A program made the translations under genes and the position numbers. DNA of 25,789 nt from CAYSPT01 sp964432985 (GTDB taxonomy: Bacteria > Muiribacteriota > CAYSPT01), in the NCBI GenBank assembly GCA_964432985.1, contig CAYSPT010000070.1:1-25789 (forward strand), in the 5' to 3' direction. Of this stretch, positions 7,244 through 14,894 are shown one piece after another (the first letter of the stretch is position 1; every line of letters starts with the position of its first letter). The notes under the pieces were generated by a model, which was given only the letters and a program-made list of their open reading frames with translations, did no database searches and was not told the DNA's origin.

Positions 7244-8629
7244 ATGCTGGACGATTATTTAAAGGACGTAACTGTATTGGGAGCGGCCGGAAAGATGGGA
7301 AGCGGGATTTCTTTGCTGCTGCTCCTGGAGATGGCTAAACTGCAGGCCAGGACCACGGGAAAAGCAAGCGGGGCCCGGCTGCACCTGATCGATGTCAGCG
7401 ACCAGGCGCTGGATGACCTCAACGGTTATCTGAGGGCCCAATTGACGCGGTTTGCCGAAAAGAGCATCAATGATCTCAGGGCGTTCTATCAAGACCGCGC
7501 CGACCTGATCGAGAACCGCGAAATAATCAACGCCTTCGTTGACGAAGCCCTGGTGAACGTGCGGCTGGACACGGACATCACCAAGGCGAAGCATTCCGAT
7601 ATGATCTTCGAAGCCATCATCGAGGACGTTGCCGTTAAGAATCAACTTCTCTCGAAGATCAAAGAGGTAAGTACGAAAAAACCGTATTTTTTCACCAACA
7701 CATCATCCATTCCCATCACGCAGCTCGACGACGGTGCCGGCCTTGATGGCCGGATAATCGGTTACCATTTCTACAATCCGCCTGCGGTGCAGAAACTGGT
7801 CGAGCTCATCGTCCCCAAAAACACGGAAAAAGAGCTGGTCGAACTCTCATATGAGCTCGGTAAACGGCTCAGAAAGAAGCTCATTCCCTCCAACGACGTG
7901 GCCGGTTTTATCGGCAACGGCCACTTCATGCGTGATCTTCTCTTCGGTCTCGAACTGGCCGGGGAGCTTGGCGCCGACGTGCGGGATTACGAGGCTCTCT
8001 ACATCGTCAACCGGGTGACCCAGGATCTGATGCTCAGACCCATGGGGATTTTCCAATTGATCGATTACGTGGGTGTGGACGTATGCCGGCTTATCCTGAA
8101 AAGTATGCGTGACAACCTGAACGACGACACTCTGCACAGCGACGTGCTCGACCGGCTGATGGAGCTGGGAGTGAAGGGCGGTCAGCGGGCGAACGGGTCT
8201 CAGAAAGACGGGATCATCAAATACGTGAAAAACCGCCCGGCGGGTTTTTACAGCCTGGATAAGCAGGACTATGTCATGACCGGAGACGGAGACTGGGTCG
8301 GAAAGTGCGATCAAAAAATCGGAGCGTTTCCTGACGGGCATGTCCCGTGGAAGACGCTGTTGGGAGATCCCGGCAGGGACAGCGTACTTAAAGTGTATTT
8401 CAAAAATCTGTTTTCCTCGTCGACTTTCGGCGCCGCTCTATCCAGGCGGTACCTGGAAAACTCGCGCCACATCGCTCACCAATTGGTCAGTGACGGTATC
8501 GCCAACACGGTAGATGACGTCAACGGGGTGCTGCTGTCGGGGTTCTATCACATCTACGGTGCGGAAAACGATTTCTTTGAGCAAGTTTGCGGCTCCTGTG
8601 CTCAAACCGGACAACTGGAGAAGGAGTAA
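7244..8629 (+). CDS. 3-hydroxyacyl-CoA dehydrogenase family protein
   Basis: This 461-residue NAD-dependent dehydrogenase would oxidise (S)-3-hydroxyacyl-CoA to 3-ketoacyl-CoA in beta-oxidation. The Rossmann motif G-A-A-G-K-M-G-S-G (residues 13-21) is at the N-terminus. T-N-T-S-S-I-P-I and G-Y-H-F-Y-N-P-P (His175, the likely catalytic histidine region) follow, then N-D-V-A-G-F-I-G-N and a long C-terminal half. It is longer than the ~280-residue stand-alone HbdA type, and the hydrophobic L-L-L-L-L-E segment after the glycine loop is unusual. An in-frame ATG at 7205 lies inside the REP hairpin, so I chose 7244, which has an AAGGAGGT ribosome site 6 bases upstream. The thiolase gene follows after 4 bp. 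Substrate chain length cannot be read from the sequence. Confidence 0.8.
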   Translation: MLDDYLKDVTVLGAAGKMGSGISLLLLLEMAKLQARTTGKASGARLHLIDVSDQALDDLNGYLRAQLTRFAEKSINDLRAFYQDRADLIENREIINAFVDEALVNVRLDTDITKAKHSDMIFEAIIEDVAVKNQLLSKIKEVSTKKPYFFTNTSSIPITQLDDGAGLDGRIIGYHFYNPPAVQKLVELIVPKNTEKELVELSYELGKRLRKKLIPSNDVAGFIGNGHFMRDLLFGLELAGELGADVRDYEALYIVNRVTQDLMLRPMGIFQLIDYVGVDVCRLILKSMRDNLNDDTLHSDVLDRLMELGVKGGQRANGSQKDGIIKYVKNRPAGFYSLDKQDYVMTGDGDWVGKCDQKIGAFPDGHVPWKTLLGDPGRDSVLKVYFKNLFSSSTFGAALSRRYLENSRHIAHQLVSDGIANTVDDVNGVLLSGFYHIYGAENDFFEQVCGSCAQTGQLEKE

Positions 8630-8633
8630 ATCC

Positions 8634-9872
8634 ATGAACAAAATGAGAAAAAAGATCTTCGCCACCGCCGGTTATTACACCGTCTCGTTCGGTTCGGGAA
8701 GAAAAGAGTTCAGGCCGAAAGGCGCCAAACCGGGTTTCGAAACCTACATTAAAGAATCGGCCGAAGGGACCTGTGCCCAGCTTGGAAACTGTGATTTCGA
8801 CGAAGGAGTCATCTCCAACTTCATGGCGGCCCGGTTCATAAAACAAGCTCACCTGGCCGGATTTCTCCCAATGGTGTGCGAAAACCTGCGCTACAAACCA
8901 TGCACCCGGGTGGAAGGAGCTTGCGGGTCGGGGGGAATGGGGATCACTACCGCCGTGAAGACGGTACTATCCGATCAGGCCGATTCGGTATTCGTCATGG
9001 GATTCGAAATTCAGAACTCCATGAAAGCCATCTACGGGGCGGATGTTCTGGCCGGTGCCGGGTACTTCAATGGTGAGAGAAAAGACGGCCATGCTTATTT
9101 TTTCCCGGCCAAGTTTTCGGACCGTGCGGGAAGCTACTTCGAGAAGTACGGCACTGATGAAGCCAAGCAGGGTATGGCAAAATGGTACGAGCAGGCTATT
9201 GCCAACGCCCGCTTGAACCCGAAAGCCCAGGAGTATCATAACCGGACCAGCGACCTTTTCGCCATCGGAATGACACCTGCCAACCCGAAGGCATTCCTTC
9301 AGCACCTGACAGCTTTTGACTGCTCCAAGGTTTCGGACGGCGCTTCCTCCCTGGCTATTGTTTCTGAAGAGGGAATGGTAAAGCTCGGTGTTAAAAAGGA
9401 AGACTGTGTTGAACTCGCCGGCTACGGACACTGCGAGGACGACATCACCCAGGCTCCTCCCGACCTGGCCCGACTGGAAACCACCGCCCGGGCAGCCGGG
9501 AAAGCCATGGAGATGGCGGGGATAACGAAGGATGAAATCGGGATAGTAGAGCTTCATGACTGTTTCACCATAACGGCGCTTCTGGCCCTGGAATCCATTG
9601 GATTCGTGGAAGCGGGCGGCTCACCAAGATTCATCCTGGACGGGCATACGGGGTTGGACGGCAGCCTGCCTGCCAACACGTCCGGCGGGTTGATCGGCTA
9701 CGGTCATTACACCGGAGGAACCGGGGTGCGCCAGCTGGTGGACCTGCTTCACCAGTCCACCGGTACGGCCGGCGATTTCCAGGTAGATCTCAAGAAACCG
9801 TACGGGTTGATGGTGAGCATGGGCGGCAACGACAAAACGGTGGTGGCGGTGGTCACCAAACAAACCGGATAA
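8634..9872 (+). CDS. SCP2/SCP-x-type thiolase (acyl-CoA acetyltransferase)
   Basis: This 412-residue protein would cleave 3-ketoacyl-CoA with CoA to release acetyl- or propionyl-CoA. The nucleophilic cysteine is expected at residue 97 (V-E-G-A-C-G-S-G-G). Further family blocks are E-L-H-D-C-F-T-I, N-T-S-G-G-L-I-G-Y-G-H-Y-T-G-G-T-G and the C-terminal S-M-G-G-N-D-K-T. The sequence style is that of non-decarboxylating SCP2 thiolases rather than classical AtoB/FadA types. The open frame extends upstream into the dehydrogenase gene, but the ATG at 8634 has a GGAGAAGGAG site and sits 4 bp after the previous stop, so I use that start. No DUF35 partner, common beside archaeal thiolases of this group, is seen. 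Confidence 0.85.
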   Translation: MNKMRKKIFATAGYYTVSFGSGRKEFRPKGAKPGFETYIKESAEGTCAQLGNCDFDEGVISNFMAARFIKQAHLAGFLPMVCENLRYKPCTRVEGACGSGGMGITTAVKTVLSDQADSVFVMGFEIQNSMKAIYGADVLAGAGYFNGERKDGHAYFFPAKFSDRAGSYFEKYGTDEAKQGMAKWYEQAIANARLNPKAQEYHNRTSDLFAIGMTPANPKAFLQHLTAFDCSKVSDGASSLAIVSEEGMVKLGVKKEDCVELAGYGHCEDDITQAPPDLARLETTARAAGKAMEMAGITKDEIGIVELHDCFTITALLALESIGFVEAGGSPRFILDGHTGLDGSLPANTSGGLIGYGHYTGGTGVRQLVDLLHQSTGTAGDFQVDLKKPYGLMVSMGGNDKTVVAVVTKQTG

Positions 9873-9889
9873 CATATCGATCGGTTCCA

Positions 9890-9921
9890 CGTTTTTTCCA
9901 CACTCACTTTTTAGAGGGTGG
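9890..9921 (+). repeat. Partial copy C of the dispersed intergenic element
   Basis: It lies between the thiolase and an acyl-CoA dehydrogenase. The blocks CGT, TTC, ACACTCAC and GAGGG-GG occur in the same order and spacing as in 4787-4818; I count about 23 of 32 matches by eye. The segment can form a small stem (CACTCAC with GTGGGTG, one G-U pair). The right half of the element is absent. Confidence 0.35.
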
Positions 9922-9961
9922 GTGTTTGAGCGAGGACTGTAGAAACAGTGAGCATTTAATT

Positions 9962-11119
9962 ATGGACTTTGAGTTTACCAGGGATCAGAAGGCGGTACTG
10001 AAGTTGTGCCGGGATTTTGCGGATTCCGAGATCAGGCCCAGGGTGAGGGAGCTGGAAAAGTCCGACGAGTTTCCCCGGGAACTTTTTCAGAAGATGGGCA
10101 AGCTTGGATTATTCACCATGTGCGTTCCCCGGGCGGCCTGGGGAACCTCCAGGGGCAGTCTCTGCTACTGCCTGGCCATGAAAGAGATATCCCGGGCTGA
10201 TTCCGGTATCTCGGTGGCCATGGGCGTTACCAACATGGTGGCTGAAACCATCTACAAGTTCGGCACCTTCGAACAGCAGGCGGAGTATTTACCCAAGATA
10301 GCCCGTGGCGAGTTCGTGGCCGGGGCCTTTGCGCTGACTGAAAACTCGGCCGGAAGCGATCCGTCGGCCATGCGCACCACAGCCGAGTTGATGGAGGACG
10401 GAACATACCTGCTCAACGGTGAAAAGACGTTCATCACCAGCGGTAACGTGGCCGATGTGGTCATCGTCTTTGCCAGGACCGACCCGAAAAAAGGTCACCA
10501 CGGGATTACTGCGTTCATGGTGGAACCCCATTACGAAGGATTCAGTGTAGGGAAACACGAGGAGAAACTCGGTCTTCTCTCTTCGTGCACGGTATCGCTC
10601 TTCTTCGAGAACTGCCGGGTACCGGCACGGCAGATACTCGGTGGGTTAAACAACGGTTTCAAACTGGCCATGAGCGCCCTGGATTCAGGAAGAATCGGTA
10701 TCGCTTCACAGGCGGTTGGTATAGCTGAAGCCGCTTTCCAGGCTTCGCTGGAGTACGTGAAAACCCACCAGCTCGATGGCAGGCCCATGAGTAAGAACCA
10801 GCTCATCCAGTTCAAACTGGCGGACATGAAGAAAAAACTGGCGGCGGCGGAGTTGCTGGCCTACCGGGCAGCGTGGCTCAAGGATCGGGAAGAGGATTTT
10901 ACCCTGGAAGCAGCCACTGCCAAGCTGTTTGCCACCGAAGCCTGCGGCGAGATCGTCTCCGACGCGGTGCAGATCCACGGTTTCGAGGGATACACCGAGG
11001 AGTACCTGGTGGAGAAGTACATGCGTGACGCCAAGATAACCACTATCTACGAGGGTACATCACAGATACAGAAAATCGTCATCGCCAAGCAGCTGATGGA
11101 GTCGAAAAAGAATGTTTAA
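9962..11119 (+). CDS. Acyl-CoA dehydrogenase, coupled to methylcrotonyl-CoA carboxylase beta
   Basis: This 385-residue flavoprotein removes two hydrogens from the alpha-beta bond of an acyl-CoA and passes electrons to ETF. Motifs are M-D-F-E-F-T-R-D-Q at the start, L-T-E-N-S-A-G-S-D (FAD and substrate loop), L-D-S-G-R-I-G-I-A-S-Q and I-Y-E-G-T-S-Q-I-Q near the end. Glu364 in that last motif is the usual catalytic base. Isovaleryl-CoA dehydrogenases use a different glutamate and lack this one, so the position argues against a classic isovaleryl enzyme despite the neighbouring mccB. A TTG start at 9926 would add 12 residues; the ATG at 9962 matches the family N-terminus. The stop overlaps the next gene by 8 bases. 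Confidence 0.9.
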   Translation: MDFEFTRDQKAVLKLCRDFADSEIRPRVRELEKSDEFPRELFQKMGKLGLFTMCVPRAAWGTSRGSLCYCLAMKEISRADSGISVAMGVTNMVAETIYKFGTFEQQAEYLPKIARGEFVAGAFALTENSAGSDPSAMRTTAELMEDGTYLLNGEKTFITSGNVADVVIVFARTDPKKGHHGITAFMVEPHYEGFSVGKHEEKLGLLSSCTVSLFFENCRVPARQILGGLNNGFKLAMSALDSGRIGIASQAVGIAEAAFQASLEYVKTHQLDGRPMSKNQLIQFKLADMKKKLAAAELLAYRAAWLKDREEDFTLEAATAKLFATEACGEIVSDAVQIHGFEGYTEEYLVEKYMRDAKITTIYEGTSQIQKIVIAKQLMESKKNV

Positions 11120-12719
11120 ACTGGTTTCGAAAATTGACGTCAATACCGAGTCGTACAAGAGAAACAAGGAGCAGTATCAGGGGTTGGTGCGGGAGTTGAA
11201 GGAGCACCTTCAGAAGGCTAAGAACGGTGGCCCGGAGAGGGCTGTAAAGAAACACCTGGACCGGGGAAAACTGCTGGTAAGGGACCGGATCGACAGGCTG
11301 CTCGATCCTGGTACGCCGTTTTTGGAACTGAGCACCCTGGCCGCAAACAATCAGTATGATAACCAGTTCCCTGCCGCCGGAATGGTTACCGGTATCGGGG
11401 TTATCCACGGGCGCGAAACGGTCATCGTGGCCAACGACGCCACCGTCAAGGGTGGCACCTATATCAAGGAGACCATCAAGAAACACATCCGGGCGCAGGA
11501 GATCGCCCTTGAGAACAACTTGCCCTGTGTCTATATCGTGGACTCCGGCGGAGTTTTCCTCCCCGAGCAGGCGGCGGTGTTCCCCGATAAAGAGCACTTC
11601 GGGCGGATCTTCTACAACCAGGCCCGGCTCTCGGCCCTGAGGATACCGCAGATCTCCATCGTCATGGGCTCCTGCACCGCCGGCGGTGCCTATGTTCCGG
11701 CCATGAGCGACGAAACCATCATTGTCAAAAAGCAGGGGACCATTTTTATCGGCGGACCACCGCTGGTGAAAGCGGCCACCGGCGAAGAGGTGACGGCAGA
11801 AGAACTGGGGGGCGCCGATGTGCACTGCTCAATTTCAGGGGTGGCGGACCACTATGCTGAAAACGAGGAGCACGCCATCAGTATTTGCCGTAATATCTTC
11901 GAGACGCTGGAAGCTTCGAACAGGCAGAAACTGGACATCAAACCGCCCGAAGAACCTGCATACGATCCGGAGGAGTTGTACGGTATCGCGCCCATCGACC
12001 TGAGGAAACCCATGGACTCCCGGGAGATCATCGCCAGGATCGTGGACGGCAGCCGGTTTCACGAGTTCAAGGCCCGGTACGCGCCCACCATCGTCTGCGG
12101 TTTTGCCAGGATCATGGGATTCCCGGTTGGTATCATGGCCAACAACGGCGTGCTCTTCTCTGAAACATCGCGCAAAGGTGCTCATTTTGTGGAGCTGTGC
12201 ACCACGAAAAAGATCCCTATCGTCTTTTTCCAGAACATAACCGGATTCATTATCGGCAAGGAATACGAACACGGCGGTATCGCCCGGGACGGCGCCAAAC
12301 TGGTGCACGCGGTTGCCTGTGCCGATGTTCCTAAATTCACTGTCATCTTCGGAGGCTCTTTCGGCGCGGGAAACTACGCCATGTGCGGCCGGGCCTATAA
12401 TCCTCGGCTGCTTCTGATGTGGCCTGCGGCCCGGATCACCGTCATGGGCGGCGAGCAGGCGGCAGGAGTTCTGTGGACCATCCACCAGGTCAAGCTAAAG
12501 AAGCAGAGCATCACTCCCACTGAAGAGCTGGAACGGGAGTTCAAGAAGGATATCCTGGCCAGGTACGATCACGAAGGGTCACCTTACTTCAGCACCTCCC
12601 GGCTATGGGATGACGGGGTTATCGACCCGGTTGACACCCGCACGGTGCTGGCCCTGGGAATCGCCGCCTCGTTGAACAAGCCTATTCCGGACCAGAACTA
12701 CGGTGTGTTCCGGATGTAG
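11112..12719 (+). CDS. mccB: 3-methylcrotonyl-CoA carboxylase beta (carboxyltransferase) subunit
   Basis: This 535-residue protein matches the MccB/LiuB type of carboxyltransferase in length and pattern. It has I-D-R-L-L-D-P-G, V-A-N-D-A-T-V-K-G-G-T-Y, V-D-S-G-G, then V-F-P-D-K-E-H-F-G-R-I-F-Y-N-Q-A-R, G-S-C-T-A-G-G-A-Y-V-P-A-M-S-D-E and M-G-G-E-Q-A-A-G-V-L. It would carboxylate 3-methylcrotonyl-CoA to 3-methylglutaconyl-CoA in leucine breakdown; geranyl-CoA-type substrates are a less likely alternative. It overlaps the acyl-CoA dehydrogenase by 8 bp. Its biotin carboxylase and carrier are not adjacent. The best candidates are the genes at 18131 and 19648, next to a LiuC-like hydratase. Confidence 0.88.
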   Translation: MFKLVSKIDVNTESYKRNKEQYQGLVRELKEHLQKAKNGGPERAVKKHLDRGKLLVRDRIDRLLDPGTPFLELSTLAANNQYDNQFPAAGMVTGIGVIHGRETVIVANDATVKGGTYIKETIKKHIRAQEIALENNLPCVYIVDSGGVFLPEQAAVFPDKEHFGRIFYNQARLSALRIPQISIVMGSCTAGGAYVPAMSDETIIVKKQGTIFIGGPPLVKAATGEEVTAEELGGADVHCSISGVADHYAENEEHAISICRNIFETLEASNRQKLDIKPPEEPAYDPEELYGIAPIDLRKPMDSREIIARIVDGSRFHEFKARYAPTIVCGFARIMGFPVGIMANNGVLFSETSRKGAHFVELCTTKKIPIVFFQNITGFIIGKEYEHGGIARDGAKLVHAVACADVPKFTVIFGGSFGAGNYAMCGRAYNPRLLLMWPAARITVMGGEQAAGVLWTIHQVKLKKQSITPTEELEREFKKDILARYDHEGSPYFSTSRLWDDGVIDPVDTRTVLALGIAASLNKPIPDQNYGVFRM

Positions 12720-12742
12720 CCTTTTAGCGGGAGGGCTTCGAT

Positions 12743-13720
12743 GTGGAAGATGATGTCTTGATTTGCAGTGGGTGTGGTTCACCTGCCAGGGCAGGGCAGG
12801 AGTTCTGCCGAAGCTGTGGCAGTCCCATTCGTGAAGACCTCGATCCGGTCAAACTGGTCATAAATCTGGAGCCGCCCGATGAGGTTCCGGGGAAAGTTGT
12901 TGCTCCTCCTGAAAAGTCCGGTGAGATCGAGCTGTCCGTGGGTATTAAAACCCTGCCGGATGATCTGGCGCACATGATAGATTCAACTCCGACGCACCCG
13001 AACAATCCACGAGTTATTAATGATTACCAGGTCAAGATCAACCGGGTGATAGGACTGGAGATCCTCGCTGCGTTACTGCTGTTAAGTTCATCGCTCACAG
13101 TGCTTTTCCTGTTGCTCAACTCTATCTTCAACATGGTGGAGATGACGGCGATCATCTATATATTTATCGCACTGGTTGCCGTGCCTGCTCTGTGTCTCGG
13201 TGTGTATTTTAATCAGACTACCAGAATCTACTACGTCATCGACCTGCGCCGTCAGGCCATAATCCTACACAGGACGGCCTTCGGGAAAACGACCGAACGG
13301 ATTTACCGGCGTTTCGATGAAATCGCTTTCATCACGGTTCAGGGGACCAGATACAGACGCAGGAGAAACTGGAAAAGCCAGATTCACTGGATGTACGTTC
13401 CGTGCATGGTGTCTACCAATGGTAAAAAGCTAAATCTCGTATATGGTATAGAGAACTACAACTATGCTTTTGGCGAACAATTATCACGAAGAATGGCAGA
13501 GGTGCTCGGAATCCGGTTTATAGCAGGGAAAAAAGAGCATTATTCCCGCATTCTGAAGGATAAATATTCCGGGAAATACACGGCGGAGCACCTGGATTTC
13601 TGGTCCTTTTGGCTCACGCTGTACCGGGACCCGGCGGCCAAATACCTGGCGGTTATGATCGTGTTCAACCTGCTGTTTTTATACTTGATTTATACCAAAC
13701 GGGAAATCTTCTTTTATTAA
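12743..13720 (+). CDS. Zinc-ribbon membrane protein of unknown function
   Basis: This 325-residue protein begins at a GTG with a GGGAGG site upstream, 23 bp after mccB. The N-terminus holds a four-cysteine zinc ribbon (C-S-G-C at 8-11, C-R-S-C at 22-25). A charged linker follows, then two adjacent transmembrane segments (~103-125 and ~133-156) and a mixed basic region with a V-I-D-L-R-R-Q-A-I-I-L-H-R-T strand pattern. A final membrane helix lies near residues 300-320. The segment between the membrane helices could be a PH-like domain, but that is only a guess from strand pattern. It shares the direction of the catabolic operon but has no evident metabolic role. Confidence 0.7.
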   Translation: MEDDVLICSGCGSPARAGQEFCRSCGSPIREDLDPVKLVINLEPPDEVPGKVVAPPEKSGEIELSVGIKTLPDDLAHMIDSTPTHPNNPRVINDYQVKINRVIGLEILAALLLLSSSLTVLFLLLNSIFNMVEMTAIIYIFIALVAVPALCLGVYFNQTTRIYYVIDLRRQAIILHRTAFGKTTERIYRRFDEIAFITVQGTRYRRRRNWKSQIHWMYVPCMVSTNGKKLNLVYGIENYNYAFGEQLSRRMAEVLGIRFIAGKKEHYSRILKDKYSGKYTAEHLDFWSFWLTLYRDPAAKYLAVMIVFNLLFLYLIYTKREIFFY

Positions 13721-13844
13721 GAACCTGAATTATTGAGGTTAATCTAAATAATTAGTTTTAAATGTGGCTTTTTTCTAATGCAATTATAAATATGTGATAT
13801 AAATTATGGATACACCTGCAAAGTGACAGAAGGGACGATCAAAT

Positions 13845-14207
13845 ATGAATGGGCAAAAATCATTCGTCTTCAAGATGGAAAAAGCGGAGATGGGTTTCTT
13901 CAGTTGTAAACCGGGCCCAGGCTGGCCCACGTTCAAAGTAAGCCAGGCCCAAACTTCAGTTGGCCGGAGAGATGAAAACGATATTGTTATCAAATACGGC
14001 GCCGTTTCCGGTAAGCACGGCACGATTATCAAGGGGGAATCAGCGTGCCATTACAAGGACCACAGTAAAAACGGCACCTGGCTGTTGAGGCTGGAAGAAG
14101 AGGAACGTTTGATCAACAATTCCCTGGTCGAACTGCAGGCGGGAGATATACTGGAGTACGGGACACGCCAGGAACGAGTCTATCGTCTCTACTTCTTCGA
14201 AGAATAA
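13845..14207 (+). CDS. FHA-domain protein
   Basis: This 120-residue protein is essentially one forkhead-associated domain. It shows the conserved V-G-R-R (39-42), S-G-K-H (55-58) and K-N-G-T-W-L (75-80) positions that bind phosphothreonine peptides. The ATG has an AGAAGGGA ribosome site about 10 bases upstream. The 124-bp space before it is strongly AT-rich, with several TATAAA/TATAAT-like boxes around 13783-13808, so it probably has its own promoter. No Ser/Thr kinase is visible in the window. The only signalling partners nearby are the response regulator at 14895 and the distant SpoIIE phosphatase. A 13-bp direct repeat (AAGAATAAGTAAA) spans the stop codon. Confidence 0.8.
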   Translation: MNGQKSFVFKMEKAEMGFFSCKPGPGWPTFKVSQAQTSVGRRDENDIVIKYGAVSGKHGTIIKGESACHYKDHSKNGTWLLRLEEEERLINNSLVELQAGDILEYGTRQERVYRLYFFEE

Positions 14208-14334
14208 GTAAATTCTAAGAATAAGTAAAGACGCTCCCTGGCACGTGTGAGGCCCGGGTACACTCCCGCCCGCATTGCTGAAAACTAACCTTCATTACAT
14301 GCGTAGCCCGCGGGTTTGTTCCCTGTGCGGTCTG

Positions 14335-14559
14335 TTATGCCGTTATGTCCAGCTTCGAACCGCCCTCACCTGCCGCAGCAACCTTCTGGATCGCAACCGG
14401 CTCCTCGGGGCCGCTCTGCCCGGCCGCGGCCGCTGATGTGTTGGCCTGGGCACCGTTATCACTCGAAGCCTTTGCTCCCCGATTGCTCATAGCCGCCTGC
14501 ATGGTCTTGAGCAAATTCTGCATTCCACCATTTCCCGCTCCGCAACACGCTGATGCCAT
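14335..14559 (-). CDS. Small Ala/Gly-rich protein of unknown function
   Basis: This 74-residue product starts with M-A-S-A-C-C-G-A-G-N-G-G, continues through a short helix-like stretch (residues ~13-25), and then becomes a low-complexity Ala/Ser/Gly/Gln tail. No signal peptide, membrane segment or known domain is recognised. Support for it being real comes from its signals. A consensus AAGGAGGT lies 7 bases before the ATG, and a sigma-54-like promoter lies about 67 bases upstream. It is transcribed away from the response regulator at 14895 and towards the FHA gene. The paired cysteines could bind metal or be modified, but nothing here proves that. The opposite-strand frame at the same place lacks a ribosome site. 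Confidence 0.6.
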   Translation of the reverse strand: MASACCGAGNGGMQNLLKTMQAAMSNRGAKASSDNGAQANTSAAAAGQSGPEEPVAIQKVAAAGEGGSKLDITA

Positions 14560-14634
14560 AATGAGTACCTCCTTATACTTTTCGCAGGGCTGGATTGTAT
14601 TTTTATTGCCCCGCTATCTTCCTTGAACGAACTG

Positions 14635-14653
14635 AGAGCAAGGACCATACCAA
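14635..14653 (-). promoter_or_regulatory. Putative sigma-54 (-24/-12) promoter for the small protein gene
   Basis: Read leftward, the sequence is TTGGTATGGTCCTTGCT. The invariant GG and GC are separated by exactly 10 bases, the -12 box TTGC is perfect, and the -24 box TGGTATG differs from TGGCACG at two positions. The predicted start is near 14626. It faces the small gene at 14559, and a sigma-54 activator gene lies just on the other side. Confidence 0.5.
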
Positions 14654-14730
14654 TTTCAGCTTAAATAGCCGGTTTCCGCACGAACAAAGAGATTTCTTTA
14701 CTGGGGCTATCATCGGGTCGAAAAGGCGAA

Positions 14731-14747
14731 TGTAAATAAACTTTACA
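14731..14747. promoter_or_regulatory. Palindromic activator site TGTAAA-N5-TTTACA
   Basis: This perfect 6-bp inverted repeat is centred about 113 bases upstream of the predicted sigma-54 start, a usual distance for enhancer sites. Extra half-sites CTTTAC (14696-14701) and GTAAAG (14763-14768) flank it. It is a candidate binding site for the Fis-type helix-turn-helix of the adjacent regulator, and could also serve autoregulation. Confidence 0.45.
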
Positions 14748-14800
14748 CTCGATTGACAAACCGTAAAGAATATTTGCAGAGTAGAATGACCTGTCTGTCG

Positions 14801-14806
14801 TATAAT
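14801..14806 (+). promoter_or_regulatory. Consensus -10 box for the response regulator gene
   Basis: A perfect TATAAT lies 88 bases before the chosen ATG at 14895. No good -35 box stands 16-18 bases upstream, so an activated or weak promoter is likely. Confidence 0.35.
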
Positions 14807-14894
14807 GCCAATCAGCCCACTAGAAAACTTGTCTTCGCTCAAGGCCGGTTGTTCCGCCACGCAAGCGAGAAGAGTGGAAAGTGAGGTGGAGACC

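Noticed and set aside
13721..13760. Rho-independent terminator after the zinc-ribbon gene
   Set aside because: AACCT...AGGTT forms only a 5-bp stem without a clear T-tract; too weak to call.
14239..14253. Sigma-54-like TGGCACG-N4-AGGC on the forward strand
   Set aside because: The -24 box is perfect, but the -12 box is poor (AGGC, not TTGC) and no forward gene starts downstream before 14895; probably chance.
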